Numbered from the stretch's first letter, positions 1 through 8,618 are shown. The stretch is DNA of 64,000 nt from an uncultured Collinsella sp. (GCA_900546115.1 URBQ01000006.1:8508-72507), one strand, 5' to 3'. The notes: generated by a model not told the origin, from the sequence alone. Program-made: numbers and translations.

Positions 1-1
1 A

Positions 2-15
2 CGAACAAGTGTTCC
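2..15. promoter_or_regulatory. LexA (SOS) box-like palindrome
   Basis: The sequence CGAACAAGTGTTCC fits the Gram-positive LexA/DinR consensus CGAACRNRYGTTYC at every position. It lies about 75 bases upstream of the small toxin-like ORF at 89, and a weak -10 (TAGACT, 35-40) would place the -35 region inside the box. It could equally control a divergent gene that lies off the left edge of the window. The match is seen directly; LexA control is inference. Confidence 0.5.
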
Positions 16-88
16 TATTACCTGCCATTTACGTTAGACTACTGCTATGGGGTACGGATGGGCCAACTCCCTTTAGAAGGGAATTGGT

Positions 89-172
89 ATGAACGTAAGC
101 GATGCTATTTCGTTACTGGCGTTGTTAATCGCGGCTATCGAACTCGGCCTGTTTATCGGCCGAATGAAATAG
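89..172 (+). CDS. putative holin-like type I toxin (27 aa)
   Basis: A 27-codon ORF encodes a short peptide that begins MNVSDAISLL, has one hydrophobic helix covering most of its length, and ends in a basic GRMK tail. This is the layout of the small putative holin-like/TxpA-type toxins of Gram-positive bacteria, which insert in the membrane and are controlled by antisense RNA. A good Shine-Dalgarno (AGAAGGGA, about 75-82) lies inside a small hairpin (CCCTT-TAG-AAGGG) that could hide it, as in other type I toxin mRNAs. A GC-rich hairpin follows the stop. A candidate antisense promoter faces it at 267-295. The family call rests on pattern and length only; it is too short for firm homology by eye. 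Confidence 0.5.
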   Translation: MNVSDAISLLALLIAAIELGLFIGRMK

Positions 173-266
173 CCGCCCCCGCGTAAGCGAAGACGGCCAC
201 TTCTCACGATGTAAACGTGCACTGGAGTTGGCAAGACCCGCTGCAACGGGTGCCATCCGTGCCTCT

Positions 267-295
267 ATCTTATCTGCAAGCGCTCTGTCTCGCAA
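267..295 (-). promoter_or_regulatory. candidate antisense promoter opposing the toxin ORF
   Basis: On the minus strand, TTGCGA (295-290) and TAAGAT (272-267) are separated by exactly 17 bases, each matching 4 of 6 consensus positions. A transcript starting near 260 would run leftwards across the toxin 3' end, the convergent overlap typical of TxpA/RatA-type pairs. The 235-base stretch 173-407 otherwise contains only small hairpins and no gene. Confidence 0.3.
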
Positions 296-407
296 GCGTT
301 GCGGCAAATGGGCGAAAGGTGCGAGCGGGTGAAATTTTGTCCGCACGGGCCCGTAAGCTTCTCAGTAAGGTTAAGTGCCGGTTTATTCGGCCGTTAGGGG
401 AGTTGCT

Positions 408-734
408 ATGTACGAGCCTTCACGTGTTCTTCTGTCGTTTCACATCGCAGGATTTCAATATGCCGACGGCGCTTTGGTCCTAGGCGATCTTAAAGCGGGC
501 GATAAACTGACGCTGTGTGCCGAGCGCGATAATCCTCATGACCCCGAGGCAGTTGCGATCTACTATGGCAAGACCAAACTTGGCTACGTTCCAGGAAACG
601 AGGTCGGCCCACTGTCCTTGATGATGTATTACGGCCACGAGGACGTATTTGAGGCCCGTGTGCAACAGGTTGCCCCCGAGCGCAGCCCGTGGCATCAGGT
701 GCGCGTTGGGCTCTATGTGGTGGATGCTCGCTAG
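408..734 (+). CDS. HIRAN domain-containing protein
   Basis: A 108-residue protein made almost entirely of one HIRAN domain, the small beta-barrel that in HLTF-type enzymes binds DNA 3' ends and that also occurs alone in bacteria. The diagnostic stretch is the NPHDPEAVAIYY segment followed by the KLGYVPG segment, with the conserved Asn-Pro-x-Asp and Gly-Tyr-x-Pro residues. The start was set at ATG 408, behind TAGGGGAG, rather than at the in-frame ATG 375, which has no ribosome site and would add 11 unconserved residues. The next small gene follows 18 bases downstream and is probably co-transcribed. The domain call is firm; the cellular role is unknown. Confidence 0.75.
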   Translation: MYEPSRVLLSFHIAGFQYADGALVLGDLKAGDKLTLCAERDNPHDPEAVAIYYGKTKLGYVPGNEVGPLSLMMYYGHEDVFEARVQQVAPERSPWHQVRVGLYVVDAR

Positions 735-752
735 TCGGCAATGGAGGCTGCC

Positions 753-929
753 ATGTTTGACGACGACCTGTTCGATTTGACGGACGATCCGTTTGAGTGG
801 GATATGCTGCTCGATGACGATGAGCTGGAGCAGGATCGCAAAAAGCAAAAGGATAAGAACACCCAGGATAAAGGTTCGAATAAAAAGGACAAGCGCCACC
901 GCGGTCTGTTCGGCGGGCTCTTTGGCTAA
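753..929 (+). CDS. small acidic/lysine-rich protein, unknown function
   Basis: A 58-residue hypothetical protein starting at ATG 753, directly behind GGAGG. The N-terminal half is strongly acidic (FDDDLFDLTDDPFEW, LLDDDELEQ). The second half is lysine-rich (KKQKDKN, KKDKRHR), and the protein ends in a glycine/phenylalanine tail, LFGGLFG. There is no signal peptide or membrane segment. The charge-segregated, low-complexity composition suggests a disordered partner-binding protein. Its position right after the HIRAN gene suggests a two-gene operon. The function is not recognised. Confidence 0.6.
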   Translation: MFDDDLFDLTDDPFEWDMLLDDDELEQDRKKQKDKNTQDKGSNKKDKRHRGLFGGLFG

Positions 930-995
930 CCGCTGCGCCAAAGCGTCTGTATACTAGGCACGTGTTAGACGCGTTGCGAAATGAGGACAGAGACG

Positions 996-1541
996 ATGAT
1001 GTGGTTTACCGCCGACCTGCACCTGGGCGATACGAATATCTTGCACGATATGGGTCGACCGTTTGATTCGGTCGAGGAGATGAACCGCAAGGTCATCGCT
1101 GCCATCAATGAGTGCGTGTCGGCGGACGACCGCCTCTATATCTTGGGAGACTTTACCTATCGGTTGCCCCTGGCGGAGGCGGTGCGCCTGCGCGAGCGTA
1201 TCGAATGCCAGAACGTGACGCTCATCCGTGGTAACCATGACGGTGACTGGGAAGATCCCGACGTACCGCAGATTTGGGAAGACGTGCGCGATTACCTGGA
1301 GATTGCTCCCGGCTATGCCAAGGGGCATCGTCTGGTTATGAGCCATTACCCCATGCTCAGCTGGAATGGCAAGGCGCGCGGCGCCATCATGCTGCACGGG
1401 CATATCCATAGCAGGGGAGACCGCACCAACGCGCGCAATCGCGATCGCGAGCGCCCGATTCTGCGCTATGACGTGGGGCTCGATGCCAACGATTACAAGC
1501 CCGTAAGCCGTGATCAAATCCTTGACTTCTTTGGGCTGTAA
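996..1541 (+). CDS. calcineurin-like metallophosphoesterase
   Basis: A cytoplasmic phosphoesterase of about 181 residues. It shows the ordered metal-binding motifs of the family: ADLHLGD (D-x-H) at the N-terminus, ILGDF (GD), RGNHDG (GNHD), SHYPM, and GHIHSRG (GHxH) near the C-terminus. It resembles the short YfcE/ligase-associated phosphoesterase group acting on phosphomono- or diesters; the substrate cannot be told. ATG 996 or 999 is preferred over ATG 981 because GAGGAC at 983-988 gives a usable ribosome site and the conserved MWFTADLH begins there. The gene is monocistronic, ending in a repeat and a strong terminator. Confidence 0.85.
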   Translation: MMWFTADLHLGDTNILHDMGRPFDSVEEMNRKVIAAINECVSADDRLYILGDFTYRLPLAEAVRLRERIECQNVTLIRGNHDGDWEDPDVPQIWEDVRDYLEIAPGYAKGHRLVMSHYPMLSWNGKARGAIMLHGHIHSRGDRTNARNRDRERPILRYDVGLDANDYKPVSRDQILDFFGL

Positions 1542-1546
1542 TTCTC

Positions 1547-1597
1547 GAACCACCACACAAACCACCGCAAAGGGGACAGGCACCTTTATGGTGGTTC
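1547..1597. repeat. GGGGAC-type intergenic inverted-repeat element
   Basis: A 51-base element with matching ends (GAACCACCA at the left, TGGTGGTTC at the right) and an inner AAAGGGGACAGGCACCTTT segment. It is one of about a dozen hairpin elements in this window that carry a GGGAC core. Confidence 0.6.
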
Positions 1598-1598
1598 T

Positions 1599-1633
1599 GG
1601 CGCCGCTGCCATTATGGCAGCGGCGCCTTTTTT
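1599..1633 (+). terminator. intrinsic terminator after the phosphoesterase gene
   Basis: A perfect 12-bp stem (GGCGCCGCTGCC paired with its complement) closes a five-base loop and is followed by six T residues. Confidence 0.9.
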
Positions 1634-1691
1634 GTCCGTGCGGCGCGGTAGAGTGTAGGCGGTTGAAATTTGCGTCCATCGAGGAGCTGCC

Positions 1692-3449
1692 ATGAACGAG
1701 ATCAAGTGCCCGCATTGCGGCGAAGTTTTTAAGGTCGATGCGTCCGGTTATGCGGATATCGTCAAGCAGGTGCGCGATGCCGAGTTCTCGCGCGACCTGG
1801 ATGAGCGCGTGAAGGCGGTCCAGCGCGAGGGCGAGCAGGCACTGGAGCTTGAGCGCTCGCGCTCGACGGCTGCTTTGCAAAAGGCAGAGTCTCAGCGCGA
1901 CGCTCAGCTTGTCGAGCAGAAGAACGCTGCGGCTCAACAGCTGGCGCAAGAAGTCGCCAAGCGCGATGCCGAGCTTGCCGAGCTACGCGCCAAGCTCGAG
2001 GGCGCTGCCGCAGAGCGCGAGAGCGCAAGCCAGCGCGCGGCGGTTGAGGCCCGCGCCGATGCTCAAAAGGAGAATGCCGAACTGCAGCGCGAGATCGACA
2101 ACCTGCGTGCGCAGTTGGGGCGCAAAGATGATGAAGCCAGGCTTGCCGAGGCGGCGGCACGCAATGCTGCTCAAAACGACCTGTCCGCACGTGATGCCCA
2201 GATTGCCGAGCTGCAAGCCAGGCTCGCCGCGGCGGACAAGGCCCAGGAGATGGCGCTTGCTGCTGCTGCGGCCGAGTCGCAGCGTGAGCTCGAGGCCGCT
2301 CGCAGCGAGGCCGAACGTACGCTTGCTGACTATCGCGCGAAGGTTCAGGAGAAGTTTTCCGTCGCAAAGGCTCAGTCCGAGCAGGAGGCCGAGGGTCTGC
2401 GTGCTCAGCTGCGCGAACAGGAACTGACGGCCAAGATGAACCTATCGGAGGCGGTCGCCGCGGCGGAGCGTGAGCGTGACGAGGCCCGTGCCAAGCTGAC
2501 GAGCGAGCTGGCGGTGCGCGATTCTCGCGAGGAGCAGGCCAAGGCAGCACACGAGCTCGAGCTTGCGCAGGCCAAGCGCGCGAGCGATGACCTGATTCGT
2601 TACAAGGATGAAGAGATCGAGCGCCTTAAGGACATGAAGGTTCGCCTGTCTACCAAGATGGTGGGCGAGTCGCTCGAGCAGCATTGCGAGACCGAGTTTA
2701 ACCGTCTGCGCATGACGGCGTTTCCCAATGCGTATTTCGAGAAGGATAACGATGCGTCCGAGGGCACCAAGGGAGACTTCATTTTCCGTGAGTGCGATGC
2801 GAGCGGCAACGAGATCATCTCGATTATGTTCGAGATGAAAAACGAGAACGATGAGACCGCGACCAAGCATAAAAACGAGGACTTCTTTAAGAAACTCGAT
2901 CACGATCGTTGCCAGAAAGGCTGCGAGTATGCGGTGCTCTGCACCCTGCTGGAGCCTGAGAGTGAGCTCTATAACGCGGGCATCGTCGACGTGAGTTACC
3001 GCTATGAGAAGATGTACGTGATCCGTCCGCAGTTTTTCATTCCCATGATCACGCTGCTGCGCAACGCCGCCATGGGTTCGCTGCGCTATAAGCAGGAGCT
3101 AGCGGAGTACAAACAGCAGAATATCGACGTCACGAACTTCGAAGCCAAGATGGAAAAGTTCAAGAACGACTTCGGCCGCAACTACGAGATCGCGAGCCGT
3201 AAGTTCCAAACGGCGATCGATGAGATCGACAAGACGATTAGCCATCTGCAGAAAACCAAGGAGGCGTTGCTGTCCTCCGAGAACAACCTGCGCCTTGCCA
3301 ACAAGAAAGCCGACGATCTTACCATTCGCAAGCTCACGTGGGGCAACAAGACCATGAAGGCGGCGTTTGACGAGGCGCGCGAGGCTGCGCCGGAGACAAG
3401 CGATGCGCCAGCCGAGGCGGATTCGTATGAGGTCGAAGATGCCGAGTAA
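1692..3449 (+). CDS. DUF2130 coiled-coil protein
   Basis: A 585-residue cytoplasmic protein. It opens with a CPHCG knuckle at residues 5-9, runs through a very long Ala/Glu/Arg/Gln-rich coiled coil (about 25-310), then enters the globular DUF2130 region (about 315-490). Recognisable stretches there are GESLEQHCETEFN, GTKGDFIFRE and MFEMKNEND, a restriction-endonuclease-like arrangement of acidic and Lys residues. A second coil and an acidic tail finish it. DUF2130 proteins are sometimes compared with RmuC-like nucleases, but the activity is unproven. The gene stands alone between terminators, with ATG 1692 eight bases behind GAGGAG. Confidence 0.8.
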   Translation: MNEIKCPHCGEVFKVDASGYADIVKQVRDAEFSRDLDERVKAVQREGEQALELERSRSTAALQKAESQRDAQLVEQKNAAAQQLAQEVAKRDAELAELRAKLEGAAAERESASQRAAVEARADAQKENAELQREIDNLRAQLGRKDDEARLAEAAARNAAQNDLSARDAQIAELQARLAAADKAQEMALAAAAAESQRELEAARSEAERTLADYRAKVQEKFSVAKAQSEQEAEGLRAQLREQELTAKMNLSEAVAAAERERDEARAKLTSELAVRDSREEQAKAAHELELAQAKRASDDLIRYKDEEIERLKDMKVRLSTKMVGESLEQHCETEFNRLRMTAFPNAYFEKDNDASEGTKGDFIFRECDASGNEIISIMFEMKNENDETATKHKNEDFFKKLDHDRCQKGCEYAVLCTLLEPESELYNAGIVDVSYRYEKMYVIRPQFFIPMITLLRNAAMGSLRYKQELAEYKQQNIDVTNFEAKMEKFKNDFGRNYEIASRKFQTAIDEIDKTISHLQKTKEALLSSENNLRLANKKADDLTIRKLTWGNKTMKAAFDEAREAAPETSDAPAEADSYEVEDAE

Positions 3450-3469
3450 GGCATAGCGGATCGTGCAAA

Positions 3470-3505
3470 AGCGGGGTCGCTGGCGATGTTGCCAGCGACC
3501 CCGCT
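3470..3505. terminator. bidirectional terminator between convergent genes
   Basis: An AGCGGGGTCGCTGGC stem of 15 bp with a six-base loop, ending in TCGTTT on the plus strand and in TTTTGC on the minus strand. It sits between the stops of the DUF2130 gene and the convergent helicase gene. Confidence 0.8.
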
Positions 3506-3528
3506 TCGTTTCGTCCCATTCTGTTCGG

Positions 3529-6210
3529 CTAGTCCTCGAGCAGGTCCTCGATAAAGCCGACACGGTAGTTTTTGAAGATGACCTCGCCGCCGTCCTGCGT
3601 GGCGTCCAGATCGACATCGCCCATGATGCCAAAGTCGTGGTCGCCATCCTCGTCGGCAAAGATCTGGTGCACGTGCCATACGTGCGCGGTCTTCTCGTCG
3701 GACTCGTCGATGGAAAACATCGCGGCGCCGCGGGCATCTCCGTCGGTGAGGATCTCCTCGTGTTGTTCATGGTAGGCATCGAGAGCCTTTTGCCAGCGGA
3801 TCTCGCTCATGCCCCAGTCGTCGTCGAGTTCGCCCAGGTCGCGCACATGCTCGCGGGCGGCAAGAGTCACGCGGCGGAAGAGCGCGTTGCGCACCAACAG
3901 CGTGCAGCCGCGACGGTCCGCAACGACCTCGTCGATGCCCTGCGGCGGCGCGGCGTCGAGGGCTGCCGGGTTGCCGGCGTTCTCCCATTCGTCCACCAGG
4001 CTCGAGTCCACCGAGCGCACCACAAAGCCCAGCCACGAGATAATGTCGCGCAGGCGCTCGTCGCGCTTCTCGATGGGCACGGTGCGGTCGAGTGAACGGT
4101 AAGCCTCTGCCAGGTAGCGCAGCAAAATACCCTCGGAGCGGGCGATGCCGAGCTTTTGAATGTAGCCCTTAAAATCGCTCGCGCTTTCCAGCATATCGCG
4201 CAGAACGCTCTTGGGAGAGAGTTGGTAGTCGTTTGCCCAGGGTACTTCCTGGCAGTACTTGTCAAAGGCGGCGTCGAGCAAGTCCTCGAGCGGCTTTTCG
4301 TACGTGACGTCCTGGATGCGCTCCAGGCGTTCCTCATACTCGATGCCGTCAGCCTTCATTTCGGCCATCGTGCGGTCGCGCGCTGCGCGCTCCTGAGCGC
4401 GCAGCGCCTGCTTGGGATCCTCGAGCGTTGCCTCGACCATCGAGATCAGGTCCATGGTATAGGTCTCGCTCTCGGGATCGAGCAGCTCCAACGCGGCAAG
4501 CAAAAACGGCGAGAGCGGCTGGTCGAGCGCAAAGTCCTCGGGCAGGTCGACCGTCAGTGCGTAGTCGATGTCCGGCGCGGCGTCAGCCGGAGCGTCGGGT
4601 GCGGGCGGCACCTCGGTGCGCACGACGACGCCGGAATCGATGAGCGTGGCGAAGATCTCGTCGGCACGAACCTCGAGCTTAGCCTTTTCCTCGGGGGTCT
4701 GCAGGCTCGTCTCGATGAGGTCGTGTACGCGGGCTCGGGCATCGCCACCCTGCTCGACCACGCTAATCACCATGGAGTGCGTGATGCGCAGGCGCGGCTT
4801 GAGTGTCTCGGGCTGCGTCTCGATCAGGCGCTCGAACGTCTGCTTGTTCCAGGTGACAAAGCCCTCGGGGGCCTTCTTCTTTTTAATCTTGCGGAGCTTT
4901 TTGGGGTCGTCGCCCGCCTTGGCCATAAGCTTGGCATTCTCGATCTCGTGCTCGGGTGCCTCGGCGATGACCATGCCCTCGGTATCGAAGCCCGAGCGGC
5001 CGGCACGACCGGCAATCTGATGGAACTCGCGGGCGCGCAGACGACGCATCTTGTAGCCATCGAACTTGGTGAGCGCGGTGAGCACCACGGTGTGGATGGG
5101 CACGTTGATACCGACGCCGAGCGTATCGGTGCCGCAGATGACGGGTAGCAGGCCCTGCTGCGCCAAGCGCTCGACCAGCAGGCGGTAGCGCGGCAACATG
5201 CCAGCATGGTGCACGCCGACGCCGCATCCGAGCAAGCGCTTGAGGATTTTGCCGAAGGCCGTCGAGAAGCTCGTGCCCTTGGCCGCCTCCTTGATGGCCT
5301 CGCGCTGCTCCTTGCTGGCAATGCCAAAATTGGCGAGCGACTGTGCCGTCGCAAGTGCGGCATCCTGGCTAAAGTGCACGATATAGAGTGGGGCCTCGTC
5401 GCGGCGTATGGCGAGCTCGACCGTGCCCTCGAGGGAGGTCGTCACATAGTCGTAACTCAGCGGAACAGGACGCGGGGCGTCGACGACCAAGTCGCAAGCA
5501 GCGCCGGTGTGCTCCTCGAGTGAGGCGGCGATGGCAGTGACATCGCCGAGCGTGGCGCTCATGAGCATGAATTGCGTGTGAGGCAGGGTGAGCAGCGGCA
5601 CCTGCCAGGCCCAACCGCGATCGGGGTCGGCAAAGTAGTGGAACTCGTCCATGGCGACGCAGCCAACATCGGCATCTTCGCCCTCGCGTAGTGCGTCGTT
5701 GGCGAGGATTTCTGCCGTACAGCAGATGACGGGCGCCTTGGTGTTGATATGCGTGTCGCCGGTGATCATACCGACGTTATCGCGGCCGAGCACCTGCACA
5801 AGGTCGAAAAACTTCTCGCTGACCAGAGCCTTGATGGGGGCCGTGTAATAGCAGCGTTTGCCCTGTGCCATGCCCATAAAGAGCATGCCCAGCGCGACAA
5901 GCGACTTGCCCGATCCGGTCGGCGTGCCCAGAATGACGTGATCGCCGGCGGCTAGATCCATGAAAGCCTCTTCTTGGTGATCCCACAGCTCAATACCGCG
6001 ATCGCTCGTCCATTCAAAGAAGCGCTCGAAGGCCTGGTCGGGCGTGAGCCACGGTTCGGGCTCGCTGCCGTCCTCGGGCTCCCACCAGGTGGGGGAGAGC
6101 GCACCGAGTGAGCCGAATTCGGCTTCGGTTCCCGTGCCGCCCGAGAATGAGCTGGCGGCTCCGGCACCGGAGACGGTGCTGGCGGCGATATCTGTCGTGG
6201 TCTGTGCCAT
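3529..6210 (-). CDS. DEAD/DEAH-box (Ski2-like) helicase with DUF3516 domain
   Basis: An 893-residue superfamily 2 helicase. After a low-complexity Ser/Gly/Thr leader it shows GTPTGSGKS (Walker A, about residue 95), AMDEFHYF (DExH, about 190), LMSATLGD (motif III), GTDTLGVGIN (motif V) and QIAGRAGRSG (motif VI). The C-terminal ~450 residues match the DUF3516 extension typical of actinobacterial RNA/DNA helicases. It probably acts on structured RNA, but the substrate is untested. The start at ATG 6210 has only a weak purine-rich ribosome site (AGAGAAAG). The gene ends at the shared bidirectional terminator. Confidence 0.9.
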   Translation of the reverse strand: MAQTTTDIAASTVSGAGAASSFSGGTGTEAEFGSLGALSPTWWEPEDGSEPEPWLTPDQAFERFFEWTSDRGIELWDHQEEAFMDLAAGDHVILGTPTGSGKSLVALGMLFMGMAQGKRCYYTAPIKALVSEKFFDLVQVLGRDNVGMITGDTHINTKAPVICCTAEILANDALREGEDADVGCVAMDEFHYFADPDRGWAWQVPLLTLPHTQFMLMSATLGDVTAIAASLEEHTGAACDLVVDAPRPVPLSYDYVTTSLEGTVELAIRRDEAPLYIVHFSQDAALATAQSLANFGIASKEQREAIKEAAKGTSFSTAFGKILKRLLGCGVGVHHAGMLPRYRLLVERLAQQGLLPVICGTDTLGVGINVPIHTVVLTALTKFDGYKMRRLRAREFHQIAGRAGRSGFDTEGMVIAEAPEHEIENAKLMAKAGDDPKKLRKIKKKKAPEGFVTWNKQTFERLIETQPETLKPRLRITHSMVISVVEQGGDARARVHDLIETSLQTPEEKAKLEVRADEIFATLIDSGVVVRTEVPPAPDAPADAAPDIDYALTVDLPEDFALDQPLSPFLLAALELLDPESETYTMDLISMVEATLEDPKQALRAQERAARDRTMAEMKADGIEYEERLERIQDVTYEKPLEDLLDAAFDKYCQEVPWANDYQLSPKSVLRDMLESASDFKGYIQKLGIARSEGILLRYLAEAYRSLDRTVPIEKRDERLRDIISWLGFVVRSVDSSLVDEWENAGNPAALDAAPPQGIDEVVADRRGCTLLVRNALFRRVTLAAREHVRDLGELDDDWGMSEIRWQKALDAYHEQHEEILTDGDARGAAMFSIDESDEKTAHVWHVHQIFADEDGDHDFGIMGDVDLDATQDGGEVIFKNYRVGFIEDLLED

Positions 6211-6331
6211 GTGTTTGCTTTCTCTCGCGATTGTCCGCCAACTATTATGGCGTAGCGTCGCATCGATGCGTTCGCAGGCAAGAAAATGCAGGAAATGGGC
6301 GTTCTGCCCAGCCGTTTAGTGTAGTCGCTAG

Positions 6332-6455
6332 CCAAGTGAGTAGACTTTTTGCGATATTGCGAGCACATGACTTTTGCGCAAGGGTTCTACCTGCGGTTTT
6401 ATGTTTCGCTATGCGGGCTGTGCCTGGCTATTGCAAAAAAGTCTACTCACTTAGG
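6332..6455. repeat. 124-bp inverted-repeat (MITE/REP-like) element
   Basis: The arm AAGTGAGTAGACTTTTTGC near 6334 is repeated in inverted orientation at 6433-6452, with one base inserted in the T run, around an ~80-base centre with no gene. It occupies most of the 309-base spacer between the divergent ends of the helicase start (6210) and the trmB stop (6520). Confidence 0.65.
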
Positions 6456-6519
6456 TTTGAGGGCCGTTCGCTGGCGCCAATTTGCGCTTGTTTGCCGACG
6501 CCGCGACCATCAGAAGCCC

Positions 6520-7359
6520 CTAGGACTCTTGCGGCAGGCGCTTCTTGCCTTTGCGGGCGCGGTTTCTAAAGTTCTCGACGGCCTCTTCCATGCCCAGAGG
6601 TACATAGGTAAGCTCATCGAGGTTTTCGGGCAGGTAGCAGGCAAGGCTTTGCTCCTGCGCGCGGCCCGCCGCGAGCTGTTCATTGCTGGGCTGCGCGCCG
6701 GGTGTGGCGCAAATGCCATAGACGACGGCACCCATCTCGCGCGTGCGGCATTCGTACTCGGTCTCGGGATGCTCGGGATGGTCGCGGCGGACGTCGTCAC
6801 TTACCCAAAGCGTGTCGTAGCCTGCCGCGGCAAACTGTCCCAGGGCATAATCGCGCAATGGCTTGCTGTCGGTGCGCAGCGTGACGGTGGCGTCGGCTGC
6901 AAAGAGCGGGCGATAGAGCATTAGATGGTCGACATGGACGAGTCGTTTTTTGGCGTACTTGGCCTTGGGCTGCGGCGTGGGAAAGTTGATGGTAATGGCA
7001 TCGAGCTCGCCTGCGGCAAACAGCTGCGGCAGCGATGCGGCGCCTCGGGGCAGGACAAGTGCGTTGGACAGCTCCTGCTCGCAGATTTTCTGTGCGGCAT
7101 AGGCGATGCAGATGGGCTCCTGGTCCATGCCGATAAAGAACGTGTTTGGCTCGCGGGCCGCGCGCTCTACAAGGTACGTTCCCTTGCCACAACCAAGATC
7201 CAGATGAAGGTGTTCGAAAGGCTTGCTGCCTGCGGGCGCACAGGCCTCGCGCCAATCTCCGGCATAGGCCTCGGGGTTCGTCTCAATCGCATCGGCGTAG
7301 CGCTCCAGGCGCTCCTCGAGCACAAAGTTCTTAGGTGTGCGAACGTGGACGGCTCCCAT
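6520..7359 (-). CDS. trmB: tRNA (guanine-N7-)-methyltransferase
   Basis: A 279-residue SAM-dependent enzyme that methylates N7 of G46 in tRNA. The SAM-binding motif is LDLGCGKGTY, followed by FIGMDQEP (acidic loop II) and the family segment NFPTPQPKAKYAKKR. The usual TrmB signature is NFPDPWPK, so the Asp and Trp are replaced by Thr and Gln. The C-terminal TEYECRTREMG corresponds to the conserved TxYExR substrate motif. The start at 7359 lies behind AAGGAG. An extra ~40-residue basic tail follows the core. It is transcribed in the same direction as the methyltransferase upstream, 119 bases away. Confidence 0.85.
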   Translation of the reverse strand: MGAVHVRTPKNFVLEERLERYADAIETNPEAYAGDWREACAPAGSKPFEHLHLDLGCGKGTYLVERAAREPNTFFIGMDQEPICIAYAAQKICEQELSNALVLPRGAASLPQLFAAGELDAITINFPTPQPKAKYAKKRLVHVDHLMLYRPLFAADATVTLRTDSKPLRDYALGQFAAAGYDTLWVSDDVRRDHPEHPETEYECRTREMGAVVYGICATPGAQPSNEQLAAGRAQEQSLACYLPENLDELTYVPLGMEEAVENFRNRARKGKKRLPQES

Positions 7360-7478
7360 GAGGCTCCTTGGTCATACGTATGGAACACATTGCAGGCGCG
7401 TTCCGTCAATGGGTTGAAAAAGGGTGGGCATGGTTTGCCCGAAAGATGCGGTGCGGCTCGGCGGCGAGTTGCCGATAC

Positions 7479-8351
7479 CTACAGGCGCTTGAGAATCACA
7501 TAGCGGTTGAGCTCGCCGCTGCGACCGTCGGCATGGAAACGCTCAAGCTCGCGCACGGGGACCTCGCCGCTCTTGTAGAACGTGCGGACACCGCGCACCA
7601 GGTCGGTGATCTGCTGATCGTCAAAGTGATGGCAATAGCGGTAGGCGTGGCGGTCGTTTTGCCAGCCAATGAGGTGGTCGCCGGCTTCAAACTGCGCGGA
7701 ATCGTAACCCTCAAACGGCGGGGTGAGCTCGGCGCGGGCCTCGGCGCGAACGGCTTTGCGCGCCATGCGCTCGTCGTTCATAAACTCCCAAAAGCTGATG
7801 GCGATGATGCCGCCTGGGCGCGTCTGGCGCACCAGAGCGTCGAGCACGCGTACGCGGTACTCGCACGACGGCACGTGGTGCATAAATCCAAAGCAGACCG
7901 AGATGTCGGCGAGCGGGGCGTCGAAAAGCACGTCGGGTGTCTCGGCGGGGTTGAGCTTCATAAGGGCATCGAGCACGTCGAGTTCCTGGAAGTGCAGGTT
8001 GGGAATGCGCAGGGCGTGACCGTGCGCATCGATAGCCAAATCCTGACACGAGTCAACACCATAGAACTCAAACGGGCAGCTGGCGTCTGCCGAGGGGTTT
8101 GCGCCATCGACGCCCTTGGCGGCAAGTGCGCCGCCGGCGGCAAAGTTCTCGAATCGCATATTGCCGCAGGCAAGATCGAAGACGCGGACGGGATGCTCGA
8201 TCGTGGCGACTTCGAGCTGCCCGAGCGCGATGTCCATGGTGCGCACCCAGCCGGGCCACGGGGCCTGCCGCGTATCGGAAAAGGAGGCGGAGTGTTCGCG
8301 ATAGAACGTGTTGTTGAGCTGGATGAGCGATGAGGCGAAATCGCGGTTCAC
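7479..8351 (-). CDS. class I SAM-dependent methyltransferase
   Basis: A soluble methyltransferase of about 290 residues with unknown substrate. Motif I is VFDLACGNMRF, followed by FYGVDSC (motif II), a CFGFMHHVP motif IV-like strand, and RPGGIIAISFWEF (motif VI). I place the start at GTG 8351, because GGAGGGAG stands nine bases upstream, giving VNRDFASSLIQLNN at the N-terminus. The same frame is open further upstream to a TTG at 8486, with an ATG at 8399, but neither has a ribosome site. The HH dipeptide after motif IV is seen in small-molecule methyltransferases of this type. Confidence 0.75.
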   Translation of the reverse strand: MNRDFASSLIQLNNTFYREHSASFSDTRQAPWPGWVRTMDIALGQLEVATIEHPVRVFDLACGNMRFENFAAGGALAAKGVDGANPSADASCPFEFYGVDSCQDLAIDAHGHALRIPNLHFQELDVLDALMKLNPAETPDVLFDAPLADISVCFGFMHHVPSCEYRVRVLDALVRQTRPGGIIAISFWEFMNDERMARKAVRAEARAELTPPFEGYDSAQFEAGDHLIGWQNDRHAYRYCHHFDDQQITDLVRGVRTFYKSGEVPVRELERFHADGRSGELNRYVILKRL

Positions 8352-8618
8352 GGCGCGGAACTCCCTCCGATGGCGGTGCGGAATAAACAGTACGACCATA
8401 CTACCGTTAACGCCGCAACGGGGACAACCGAGCTGTGGGTCATTGCTTTGTTTGGACACATTTCCGCAGCTCATATATGCCCGCAACCGCCGGTTGTCAA
8501 AAATCTCACTAGAATAGGTGGCATGCTTTTGGCGGTGGCGGATAGATTTTTAACTGTGCAAGGCGCCTTAAGAACAAAAACGGTCCGGCGGCACGGCTGG
8601 CATCGCATAGGAGGAACC

